A stretch of 64,000 bases of DNA from Aphis gossypii (taxonomy: Eukaryota; Arthropoda; Insecta; Hemiptera; Aphididae): positions 41,187 through 105,186 of the forward strand of contig NW_026083050.1 in NCBI RefSeq assembly GCF_020184175.1. Direction: 5' to 3'. Numbering within the stretch: the stretch's first letter is position 1; every line of letters begins with the position of its first letter. Position numbers and translations under genes: made by a program. The notes beneath the pieces were generated by a model, which saw only the letters and a list, made by a program, of their open reading frames with translations, was not told the origin of the DNA and made no database searches. Positions 9,616-17,660 of this stretch are shown here, piece after piece.

Positions 9616-10460
9616 ATGTCTCGCGTTCGTAAGCGAAACAACAATAAAGGTTCTGGTCTTATTAACTCAGTTATAAATCATCTACCCGTGGAATTACATC
9701 TGCCTGGCTATAGGTAAGTCACTAAAATATATTATTATTATTAAATCCAAACTACATTTTTTTTTTTTTTTTTTTTTCCAGATTTGCTGGTCCCGGTACT
9801 AAATTAAAAGAAAGATTAGCACGCGGTGAACGGGGCATAAACAGACTAGACGAGTTGTCCAGAGCTCACGATATCGCATACGAAGAAAGCAATTCGTTAT
9901 CCGATAGACACAGAGCTGACGAAATATTGGAAAATCAAGCTTGGGAAGTGTTTAAATCTAAAAACACTGGTATTAAGGAAAAAGCTGCGTCCTGGTTGGT
10001 TACTACAGCTATGAAGGCGAAACGCAAGTTGGGCGCTGGTTGCGGATTTAAACAGATGGTTTCCGCAGCAAAAAAATCAATCAAAAATAAAATTAACGAA
10101 AAGAATATAACCAAGTTAGTAAGAACATGTCTGTCGGCTGCGAAAAAAAATCAAAAAAAATCTAAAAATAAGAAAACTCCAAGAATTATACCAATACCGA
10201 AAAAGGGCGGTGTTCTACCTTTAATACCTATTTTCGCTGGTTTATCGGCGTTGGGCGCTCTTACCGGCGGTGTCGGTAATATAGTTAAAGTCGTAAATGA
10301 ATTAAATTCCGGTAAAAACACACCTATTCATTTAGGGAAAGGTTTATATCTTACACCGCACAAGGGGCAGTCTTATAAAATTGTTAAAGGTAAAGGTTTA
10401 TACCTGGCACCTTACAAAGGCGGATCGGTAAAGAAAACTAGAAAAACGACAAAAAACTAA
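9616..10460 (+). CDS. Minor capsid protein: PLA2-like N-terminus plus pVI-like C-terminus (2 exons)
   Basis: Exons 9616-9713 and 9782-10460 (68-nt GT..AG intron) give 258 codons and join in frame within an Arg codon (LPGY|R|FAGPG). The first 70 residues resemble the secreted/parvoviral phospholipase A2 fold: a calcium-loop-like GYRFAGPGTKL (31-41) and the catalytic pair H62-D63 in RAHDIAYEES. The middle is Lys-rich. The C-terminal third has GGVLPLIPIFAGLSALGALT, a hydrophobic amphipathic stretch similar to adenoviral pVI/pX-type peptides, and two GKGLYL(T/A)P repeats. The family role would be membrane breach during entry plus internal capsid binding; this is inference. The last codons AAA AAC TAA are part of a slippery heptamer (see 10451-10457). 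Confidence 0.78.
10451..10457 (+). promoter_or_regulatory. Canonical -1 ribosomal frameshift heptamer A_AAA_AAC before the minor capsid stop
   Basis: In the minor capsid frame the bases read A CA[A AAA AAC] TAA, so the X_XXY_YYZ heptamer is exactly in register and directly followed by the zero-frame stop. A -1 slip continues with CTA ATT TCC..., which is the protease frame, open from 10442 to 10822 and lacking an early ATG. No obvious strong stem was spotted by eye 5-9 nt downstream, so a stimulatory structure remains unproven. Confidence 0.6.
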
Positions 10461-10822
10461 TTTCCACGTTACCCAAGAGAGCGTTGTACGACTATGAGAT
10501 TATAAAATACGCCGACATGTTGAAAATACCTCATTTCATCGGTGTGTTTTCCAGAGACAAGTTGCCTCCAAGAGCTAAGCATCAAGAGTCTGCTGTGGTT
10601 AATTTAGACATCGAAAACGGTACAGGTACGCATTGGGTAGCGTATAAAAAAATCGGAAAAAAAGTTAAATATTACGATAGTTTTGGAAATTTAACACCAC
10701 CGTTAGAAATACAAAAATATTTCAACGGTTGTGATATCGAATATAATTACGATAAACATCAAAAATATAATACGACAAACTGTGGACACTTGTGTTTAAG
10801 ATTTCTGTCATGTACACCATAA
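10457..10822 (+). CDS. Adenovirus-type cysteine protease (capsid maturation), likely expressed by -1 frameshift
   Basis: The frame carries the catalytic residues of the adenain/Ulp1 clan: His codon at 10631 (GTHWVAYK), Asp at 10676 (YYDSFGN) and Cys at 10781 (TNCGHLCLRF). The N-terminal conserved block (YEIIKYADMLKIPHFIGVF.RD.LP) begins before the first ATG of the frame (10517), so an ATG start would delete family-conserved residues. Upstream, the frame is open only back to 10442, with no ATG. The start given here is the -1 entry point at the slippery site, yielding 121 residues appended to the minor capsid protein. Alternatives are a non-AUG start such as TTG at 10484, or an unseen splice. 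Its role would be cutting capsid precursors. It overlaps the penton gene by 13 nt. Confidence 0.85.
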   Translation, partial: LISTLPKRALYDYEIIKYADMLKIPHFIGVFSRDKLPPRAKHQESAVVNLDIENGTGTHWVAYKKIGKKVKYYDSFGNLTPPLEIQKYFNGCDIEYNYDKHQKYNTTNCGHLCLRFLSCTP

Positions 10823-11508
10823 CCTTAACCGGGAACTCGAGTGAATTGTCTTGCGACTTTTTCCCACCGATAGAAGTCAGTAAAAATGCTAAGATTTGTC
10901 TGCTGGGGTTTCAAACAAATAACTCTATTCCAAATATAAACGACAAGTGTAATAAAATAGGATTCGCATACAACGAGCAGACAGGTTATGCGATCAGTAG
11001 CGTTTTTACAATACCTACTGGTTCTTACGAATTATATGAAATCGAGTCAGCAATACATCGCATATTACATGATACAGATATAATATTCGAATTAAAAGCT
11101 GATAATAATACACTAAAAAGTACAATGTGGTGTAACAAAACTATAGATTTTACCATGCCTAATAACATTGGTCAGTTGCTGGGATTCAAAAATCGAAAAT
11201 ATGCTGGTAATGTAAAACATGAATCTGATACGGTGGTTAATATTACAAAAACAAACTGTATATATATCGAATCAAACCTAGCCGCAGGTTCATTCATCAA
11301 CGGGAAGCAGTGCCATACAATACACGAGTTTTACCCGACTGTACCTCCAGGTTATAAAATAATAGAGGTACCGCCGCATTTGGTATTTTACTCACTTAAT
11401 TCTACATATATAACGCATGCTAGTATAATTTTAAAAAATCAGAACGACGAGTTGATCGATCTACGAGGTGAACCGATATCGGTACGTTTATTAATTCAAG
11501 ACTCGTGA
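10810..11508 (+). CDS. Penton-like minor capsid protein (single jelly roll)
   Basis: A 232-codon frame starting at the ATG inside the last codons of the protease (overlap 10810-10822). The N-terminus, MYTITLTGNSSELSCDFFPP.EV followed by NAKICLLGFQTNNSIPNI, matches the pattern of Polinton penton proteins, which form the five-fold vertices. The rest is beta-rich with few helices, as expected for a jelly roll. I chose 10810 over upstream in-frame codons because no earlier ATG exists after the frame opens and the family N-terminus begins here. The stop TGA at 11506-11508 is followed after one base by the next ATG. Confidence 0.8.
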   Translation: MYTITLTGNSSELSCDFFPPIEVSKNAKICLLGFQTNNSIPNINDKCNKIGFAYNEQTGYAISSVFTIPTGSYELYEIESAIHRILHDTDIIFELKADNNTLKSTMWCNKTIDFTMPNNIGQLLGFKNRKYAGNVKHESDTVVNITKTNCIYIESNLAAGSFINGKQCHTIHEFYPTVPPGYKIIEVPPHLVFYSLNSTYITHASIILKNQNDELIDLRGEPISVRLLIQDS

Positions 11509-11509
11509 T

Positions 11510-11680
11510 ATGGGTTTGCAATTTTTTAATATATATAGGACTGCACGTGTAAAGTCCGTTAGTCGCGTTAATAACACAAACCGGACAACAACTCTGAAGA
11601 AAAATTCGACACGAAGACAAGTTGTACACAATCTAACAGCATCCAATTTAGCGTTTTTACGTTTGTTAAACGCTATTTAA
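11510..11680 (+). CDS. Small basic protein of 56 residues between penton and major capsid genes
   Basis: An ATG one base after the penton stop (TGATATG) opens 56 codons ending TAA at 11678-11680, which is followed after one base by the major capsid ATG (TAATATG). The peptide is rich in Arg/Lys, Asn and Thr (e.g. RVNNTNRTTTLKKNSTRRQ) and ends in a Leu-rich tail. The exact fit between two capsid genes and identical spacing on both sides argue that it is translated. A DNA-condensing core peptide, as in adenoviruses, is possible, but no homology is claimed. Confidence 0.55.
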   Translation: MGLQFFNIYRTARVKSVSRVNNTNRTTTLKKNSTRRQVVHNLTASNLAFLRLLNAI

Positions 11681-11681
11681 T

Positions 11682-12929
11682 ATGGACGACATGTATTTAG
11701 ATGTTACTGGCGGATACACCGACGATTGCAGAATAACTCAAATTGAATATCATTCTTTTTTACCTTATTCTACGTCAGCTCTCTCCAATAACGATGAAGT
11801 GCGTATCGCACTACATAACACAGAATCTTATACTTTACCATGTGAGAGTTATATTTACATCGAAGGAACAATAATCAAACCTGCAGATATTACTGATGAC
11901 ATCCGATTTATAAACAACGGGTTGGCGTTTCTTTTCTCCGAAATGAAATATGAGATAAACGGCATTCAAATTCAAAAACTCGCTAATCCAGGTATAACGA
12001 CTACATTAAAGGGATATTGTTCGTATAATAAAACGAATATTACATCACATCACAACTCTGGCTGGGATAACGATATTAAAAATGCTAATAAAGATTTTAT
12101 TGAAAGTGGCAATTTTAATGGTTGTATTAATCTTAAAGATTTGTTCGGTTTTTGTGAAGATTACAAACGTATTTTAATAAATTGTAACCAACAACTTATA
12201 TTAAACAGAGCATCACTGGATATAAATGCCGTTAAGCAGTATAAGAATAATGAAGTTGTCGCAGACGCTCCTAAACTAAAAGACGTGAAAATAAACATAA
12301 CAAAAATATTATGGAGAATGCCCATAGTCAAGGTCAGTGATAAAGAAAAAATAAGATTGTTGAAAGTAGTAAACAATCAGAAACCGTTGACATGCGCGTT
12401 TAGATCGTGGGAGTTGTGTGAATATCCATTTTTACCTCAAAACACTTCGCATTCCTGGAAAGTAAAGACATCTAACAAATTAGAAAAACCTAGATATGTC
12501 ATAATCGGATTTCAAACTGGTAGGAAAAATAGCTCGAATAAAACAATGTCACATTTTGACCATTGTAAAATTAAAAACTTGAAGGTCTATTTAAACTCTG
12601 AAGTGTTTCCCTATGAAGATTTCCAAAGCGACTTTACCAGGAATAAGTTGGCTACATTATACCGCGCCTATGTAGAGTTTCAAAAATCTTACTACGGCCA
12701 TGACGAAGTGACACCTCTACTGAACCGATCAGATTTCAAAAATCTGTGTCCGATTATAGTTGTTGATATGAGCAAGCAGAACGATAATGTAAAAATGTCA
12801 ACTGTCGACCTAAGGATTGAACTAGAAGCAGACGAAGCGTTTCCAGCTTCCACTTCAGCATATTGTTTAATATTACACGACCAAATTATAACTTACAATC
12901 CGTTTAACGGAGAAGTAAGAACCTTGTAA
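11682..12929 (+). CDS. mcp: Major capsid protein (double jelly-roll, hexon-like)
   Basis: The 415-residue protein has features of Polinton major capsid proteins: an N-terminal DDCRITQIEYHSFLPYS, then VRIALHNTESYTLPCESYIYIEG, then DIRFINNGLAFLFSEMKYEINGI, where the strand pattern V.I.......L..S...I.G and the NN...LF....Y..NG.. block are characteristic, and a C-terminal VDLRIELEADEAFPAST..YCLILHDQIITYNP. It would build the icosahedral shell. It lies one base after the small basic gene and is the last plus-strand gene. A polyadenylation signal AATAAA lies at 12950-12955, 21 bp after the stop. No disruptions. Confidence 0.88.
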   Translation: MDDMYLDVTGGYTDDCRITQIEYHSFLPYSTSALSNNDEVRIALHNTESYTLPCESYIYIEGTIIKPADITDDIRFINNGLAFLFSEMKYEINGIQIQKLANPGITTTLKGYCSYNKTNITSHHNSGWDNDIKNANKDFIESGNFNGCINLKDLFGFCEDYKRILINCNQQLILNRASLDINAVKQYKNNEVVADAPKLKDVKINITKILWRMPIVKVSDKEKIRLLKVVNNQKPLTCAFRSWELCEYPFLPQNTSHSWKVKTSNKLEKPRYVIIGFQTGRKNSSNKTMSHFDHCKIKNLKVYLNSEVFPYEDFQSDFTRNKLATLYRAYVEFQKSYYGHDEVTPLLNRSDFKNLCPIIVVDMSKQNDNVKMSTVDLRIELEADEAFPASTSAYCLILHDQIITYNPFNGEVRTL

Positions 12930-12949
12930 ATATTGTAAAACTTAATATT

Positions 12950-12955
12950 AATAAA
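12950..12955 (+). terminator. Polyadenylation signal AATAAA after the major capsid gene
   Basis: The AATAAA hexamer lies about 20 bp past the major capsid stop, in the 83-bp gap separating it from the convergent minus-strand gene, which has its own AATAAA on the minus strand near 12986-12991. The position fits the 3' end of the plus-strand capsid transcript. Confidence 0.6.
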
Positions 12956-13012
12956 TGAAAATACTTTTTTTATATACATGTCTTTTTTATTTTACACAAT
13001 ACATATCTGAAA

Positions 13013-13989
13013 TTAAAATAGTTTACGTTTTGGTGCAAAACACATTTCCGATAATGATGACATGTTGTACCAAAACGGTCCGTCGTTTTCATCGACTGCT
13101 CTGCTCGGCGATTGCCTGGTGAAACTCGGTGGTGGTGAGATCGGTGGTGGTGTTGGCATCGGTGTAGGTGGTGACATTGGTGTTGGTGACGACATTGGTG
13201 AAATGAGCGTCGTTTCATTGGAATACTAAAAAATAAAAAAATATTTAATATTTTTGTTTAAGGAATAATAATATAATTTTGAATTACCTCATGCGAGTTG
13301 TTCTGGTGTAATAATGATTCAGCCAACTGTACAGTTGCACACATCTGTATTTGATTGGAGAAGTTTGGAACGGACTTAACGACTTGATCGTCTTGTATAT
13401 TTTTAATGAAAATTACCATCTGATCCAAATTTTCCGATGATAATTTATGTTGAGCACATTTTTTATCTAGGTACGCTATAATCTCATTATACTGATTTAT
13501 AACTAAAGGTACAGTGAATACTTCTTTCCTCACTAAGGTCTCGACGATGGAACACTCGAGGTATTGAAGTCGGATAAGGTCCGCCCGATTCAATAATATT
13601 CTACATCCTTCTCGGTCTTTTGCTTCTATCACTAACACATTTTCTCCGCTGTATACCATACTCGATAGTTTTAATATTTCATCTTCATAAAATAATACTC
13701 GTTTATATTTCTGTGGCGTATCCAGTATAAAAGACAGGATATGACCCATATACGAGAATATTTTTTTTAAAAATTCCGGAGTAATATGAACGTATCTCGA
13801 AGAAGTTAGTATATGCACTACAATTTTGAAACTCGAAGATGGGTCAATACCGATATGAATAAACTTACGGGCAGTAAAGTCAAGTGTGTAGCTAGTAGAC
13901 TCGATGAGATCAGCCGGAGGTGCTGGCGGCACAAAAGTGTAGGTCTTCTTCTTGTATAATGCCGCGTTGTCTTCAATTGAACCAGCCAT
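13013..13989 (-). CDS. Two-exon Polinton gene of unknown function with a Pro-rich C-terminus
   Basis: Exon 1 is 13989-13288 and exon 2 is 13225-13013 on the minus strand, joined across a 62-nt GT..AG intron (donor CATGAG|GTAATT, acceptor TTTTTTAG|TATTCC) in phase 0. The total is 915 nt, or 304 residues. Exon 1 encodes a globular part (MAGSIEDNAALYKKKTYTF..., with PPAPPADLIESTSY and a central EDEILKLSSMVYSGENVLV). Exon 2 adds SPTPMSPPTPMPTPPPIS-type low-complexity sequence and a basic tail ending APKRKLF, a possible nuclear signal. Without splicing, the first exon would end after eight extra residues at 13258. Convergent with the major capsid gene. I do not recognise the family; a structural or regulatory role is possible. 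Confidence 0.65.
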
Positions 13990-14560
13990 GTTTTTAAAAA
14001 TTTGTTTTTAAAATAATAAACACTGAAAAATATAAAAACTGCGAGAGAAACGGTTGAGACGTGAGAAACAGTATAAGGCTGAGGACAGACTGAATGATTG
14101 TCTGCTCTTGTAGAGCCAAGCATATGTGCATTTCAGACAATAATAGGTAGGGGTACATTCCTTAATGACAAAGGATGGACGTGTGACTCATAATTCGAGG
14201 CTTAAATACATATCTTATAGATGTAAATAACAATAGACTGCTCGGACATGTCGATGCATGTCGATGTACTGAAATAAATTCCTCATATTTCTACTCGGAC
14301 CTGTCGATGCATGTCTGTAATGGAATATCTCTACTGACGATGCTTTTTAATTTGACCAGGACGTTATTTGTTACAATAAAATACTTTATATATAACAGTT
14401 TTAACAATAATTATCAATGGAGTTAGAGTTGAAGTGGGGAATATATGTTTGGTTACGTTTGTACATATCCCGGTTCGATTCTAACACCAGATTATTATTT
14501 TTTTTTTGCATTATTTAATGAAAAACGTTATTAAAGACGTTGATAATGTAACTGGTATAT
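13990..14560. other. Non-coding sequence upstream of the right-most Polinton gene
   Basis: No gene supported. It contains two direct copies of a CTCGGAC(A/C)TGTCGATGCATGTC motif (about 14239 and 14296), which might be part of a Polinton terminal region, and AT-rich sequence. Promoter sequence for the minus-strand gene should lie in the first 100-150 bp. Confidence 0.4.
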
Positions 14561-14564
14561 ATGT

Positions 14565-15010
14565 ACAATAATATGATAAAATAGTTCTTCTGCGCATGTG
14601 CATGATGACTCGAATATAAATGTACAATAATATGGTGCGTGTACGGTAATATGGTGTGTGTACAATAATATGGTGCGTGTACAATAAAATGATGTGTGTA
14701 ATTGATAACTGATAATTGATAACTGATAACCACGGCGGCTGTGAAAAATACGTCATGTACGTAGTGGATCGGGCAGCGGCGGTAGGTGGTGGGGTCACAT
14801 GATGGTGGGGTCACATGATGGTGAGGGGCGGGGGTGTAAAAATACGTCATGTACGTAGTGGAGCGGGTGGCGGTAGGGGGGTGTGGCTCAGCAATGGTCA
14901 GGGGGCAGCGGTGTAAAAATACGTCACACACATAGTGGATCAGGCGGTGTGGCGGTAGGGGGGTGTGGCACGGCTCAGCGGATCAGCAAGGATCAGCAAG
15001 GATCAGGGGC
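14565..15010. repeat. Complex tandem-repeat block, AT-rich then G-rich with repeated ACGTCA motifs
   Basis: From about 14565 to 14700 an ACAATAATATGGTGYGTGT unit of roughly 18 bp is repeated with variation. From 14731 to 15010 a G-rich unit recurs three times, each with AAAATACGTCA (at about 14745, 14839 and 14915), TAGTGGAKC and GGCGGTAGG(G)nGTG. The ACGTCA cores resemble CRE-type sites and the G runs could form quadruplexes. Open frames across this block on the minus strand are by-products of the repeat. Confidence 0.7.
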
Positions 15011-16201
15011 TCATGTTTCAGAATCCCCCATTTCATACTACTTTTAAAAATATATTATTTCAGAAGTGCAGTTTCTTGTAACTGTTCGTACCTATATTAT
15101 AACATTTTAATTATATCAAAAGTCCTTAATTAAATAAAAGTCACTATAGATATATTGTGTAGAATTTCTGGAAATATTAGATAAAGTACCTACTTACTTG
15201 GTACCTACTACCTACAAACATAACTTAAAAATAAAATATATACAACATAGCAAACGAATAAGCGGAAATTTCGTTGAATTTTTATAAATAATTAAACACT
15301 AACTACATAGACCTCTACTATTTACTAGTATCTATTAACTCTTACTTCATTAGGTAGGTAGTTAATTAGCTACTTATCAAACGTTCAATTTAGTTTTGAC
15401 AGAAATAGTATAATATATTACATTTTATATAAAAATATAATATAATATATTATTATAATTTAATTATTATAATACGGTAGGTATACATCACTATAACCAT
15501 ATCGCACCACGGTGCCGGTAAAATTGTAGCATGCAGCAATTTCCCGCAGCGGTATTTTACCGCTGCGTTATCGCCAGCGATTTTCGCTCCGATGTGGGCA
15601 CTTACATTACAATACATTTTGCCAATTATATCGCTACCGCCACCGCCACCGCCACCGCTACCGCTACCGCTCCAGTGTGTGGGGACCTTTAATCGTTTTC
15701 GAAAGCCGCGTTATCGACCGGAGAAGAACCGTCCGTTTCGATAACGGCGGTCGGCGAAAATAATCTAATTTTTTTTGATTTGCGTTCCTTACCTATTAGT
15801 TGCGTCGCCGACCGGCGGCCGACGGACGAACTGCTTTACGTTTTATTATACAACCCATAAGGAGATTAAGAAGATTATTAATTTTAGCGCATATTTTATT
15901 TGTTTTTCGTCGTATTTTCACAGCCACAGTCACAGTCACATATCGATAAAATAACGACCGGTCGTTATTGCCAAAGATAAGATTGCGTACTCAATATATG
16001 CAACATGTAATATTATATTAATATCTATAGATAATTTCGTTGTTCATACAATAGAATTCAAGTGTTCGACGGTCAATGTTCGGTTCCAGTTCGTGTCGTG
16101 CGTTTTACGCTTAAAATTGTGCCCGATTTTGTGTCTTGTGATTTTTAATATAATTTTAATTCGTAATTTTTCAATTACTTAAATTAAAAACACTAATTAA
16201 G
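15011..16201. other. Non-coding sequence with a CCGCCA/CCGCTA microsatellite and a short palindrome
   Basis: No gene found. A 40-bp CCGCCA/CCGCTA microsatellite lies at about 15632-15672. Near 15549-15569, GCAGCGGTATTTTACCGCTGC forms a near-perfect 21-bp inverted repeat. The moderately GC-rich 15690-16000 segment could be a promoter region, but no coding exon was identified after it except the hAT fragment at 16202. Confidence 0.4.
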
Positions 16202-16339
16202 AGTCGTTTACAAACATACGTAAACGATCATAAAGTTATTTTTAAAACCTATGGTTCAATTTTGTATTGCAATAATTGTGAAATTCCAGTTAACGCGACT
16301 ACAAAGTTTTTAATAGACCAACATTTATTGCAATTTTAA
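16202..16339 (+). pseudogene. N-terminal zinc-finger fragment of a CGGBP1-like hAT transposase
   Basis: The frame reads SRLQTYVNDHKVIFKTYG.SILYCNNCEIPVN and then FLIDQH before a stop. It matches the layout of the N-terminus of the transposase at 34879-36360 (LRGYVREYGSDVFSTDGQILFCKICEVKV...ITQH): the C-x2-C pair and the first His are in equal positions. The fragment lacks an ATG and the rest of the transposase. About 90 bp later, GCCTATAAATCCGATCCC looks like a hAT-type 3' end, so this may be a deletion derivative. Confidence 0.5.
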
Positions 16340-16694
16340 GTGCATATTTAAAAATAAATGCACATTTTGTAACATATTACAGCATTTTTAGAAGCATATT
16401 TTGCGGATTTTTTATGCCTATAAATCCGATCCCTTGTTATTATTAGTAGTTTTTAATTTTCTTCGACAAACATGATTGTCTACTCAAATTACCACTCTGA
16501 GAATGGTATCATAGAAATATATTGAAGTGTAAGAAACGCTACAATAGTATTGGATTAAAAATTACGAAATTATCGATACCTATATATGATCAATAAAACT
16601 AAACGTTTTAAAACCAGCTATTGTCGTGGAACCTTAACAGTGTCGGATTAAGGAAAAACGCGCCTCAAGGCAATGGTTTTACCTGCGTCACTTA

Positions 16695-16733
16695 ACGAGT
16701 GTGAAGTTAGCAATTGGCCTAGCCATTGATAAG
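16695..16733 (+). repeat. Left inverted end of the putative MULE
   Basis: Starts ACGAGTGTGAAGTTAGCAAT and is the reverse complement of 27978-28016 with two mismatches (G/A and T/C near the middle). Confidence 0.7.
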
Positions 16734-16904
16734 AGCGTGTACAATGGGTTGCCTATACAAAACTAAACCTTGCCCCAAACCTAATTCAAAACTCACATCA
16801 ATAGTACAGCCACATAGATGGCGCTGTATTATACAAAAAAGTATTATAAGATATGAAATATTAATATTATAATACCGAAAACTATACTGAAATATCAATA
16901 AAAA

Positions 16905-17660
16905 CCGCCGGACGGCGCGTTGGAAAACAAACGGCCGGTCATTCGATCGGTCAGTACGACATCGTAAAAAATCGCGGAAATTAGTGGACCACATTTGTTT
17001 TATATAGAATTTTCCAAGCTTTTCGCCAATGTACGACACTTGTATTCTCACCTCCCGGAAGGCACCGTAAAACGACGAAAACCACCAAATAGTCTGTGCG
17101 GCGTGGCATTCGGACGGCGCCGTGGAAAACCAACGGGCGGACATTCGACCGGTCGGTACGACATCGTAAAAAATCGCGGAAATTAGTGGACCACATTTGT
17201 TTTGTATAGAATTTTCCCAGCTTTTTGCCAATGTACGACACTTGTATTCTCACCTCCCGGAAGGCACCGGAAAACGACGAAAACCACCAAATAGGCTGTG
17301 ATGCGGGGCATTCGGACGGCGCGGTGGAAAACGAACGGCCGGTCGTTACGACATCGTAAAAAATCGCGGAAATTTGTGGACCACAACTGTTTTATAGGTA
17401 ATTTTCACAGCTTTTCGCCAATGTACGACACTTGTATTCTCACCTCCGGAAGGCACCGGAAAACGACGAAAAACGCCGAATAGTCTGTGCGGCGGGGCCT
17501 TCGGAGGGCATCATTGAAAACCAACGGGCGGACATTCGACCGGTCGGTACAACATCGTAAAAAATCGCGGAAATTAGTGGACCACAACTGTTTTATAGGT
17601 AATTTTCCCAGCTTTTCGCCAATGTACGACACATGTATTCTCACCTCCCGGAAGGCACCG
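16905..17660. repeat. Tandem array of about four ~200-bp units inside the left end of the MULE
   Basis: The phrase GGACCACA..TGTTTT recurs at about 16985, 17191, 17380 and 17579, spacing 189-206 bp. Each unit also has a CGACATCGTAAAAAATCGCGG segment, GCCAATGTACGACAC and CTCACCTCC(C)GGAAGGCACCG. It is GC-richer than the surroundings. There is no equivalent array at the right end. Overlapping short reading frames on both strands here are repeat artefacts with variable unit length, not genes. Confidence 0.8.

Larger units (their letters stand above)
2055..13989. mobile_element. Polinton/Maverick virus-like transposon, gene-bearing body (termini not located)
   Basis: Between these points lie a protein-primed family B DNA polymerase, RVE integrase, FtsK/A32-like packaging ATPase, adenovirus-type protease, penton-like single jelly-roll protein and hexon-like major capsid protein, which together define Polintons. 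Gene order is polB(+), a minus-strand cluster read leftward from the ATPase, a plus-strand capsid cluster read rightward from the minor capsid gene, and a convergent minus-strand gene at the right end. All core genes read through; only one small gene (6833-7191) is frameshifted. Polintons normally have long terminal inverted repeats starting AG and a 6-bp target duplication. I compared 883-2054 with 13990-15480 by eye and saw no inverted match, so the true boundaries are unknown. Confidence 0.93.

Noticed and set aside
14455..14492. tRNA-like T-arm (GGTTCGATTCTAACACCA)
   Set aside because: No matching acceptor stem or D-arm upstream, so neither a tRNA gene nor a tRNA-derived SINE is supported.
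14511..14931. Overlapping minus-strand frames of 95 and 138 codons rich in Thr, His and Pro
   Set aside because: They are produced by the tandem repeats at 14565-15010; the same peptide phrases recur in two frames.
883..15480. Search for Polinton terminal inverted repeats
   Set aside because: No inverted match between the left and right flanks was seen by eye; a computed dot-plot is needed before any boundary is claimed.
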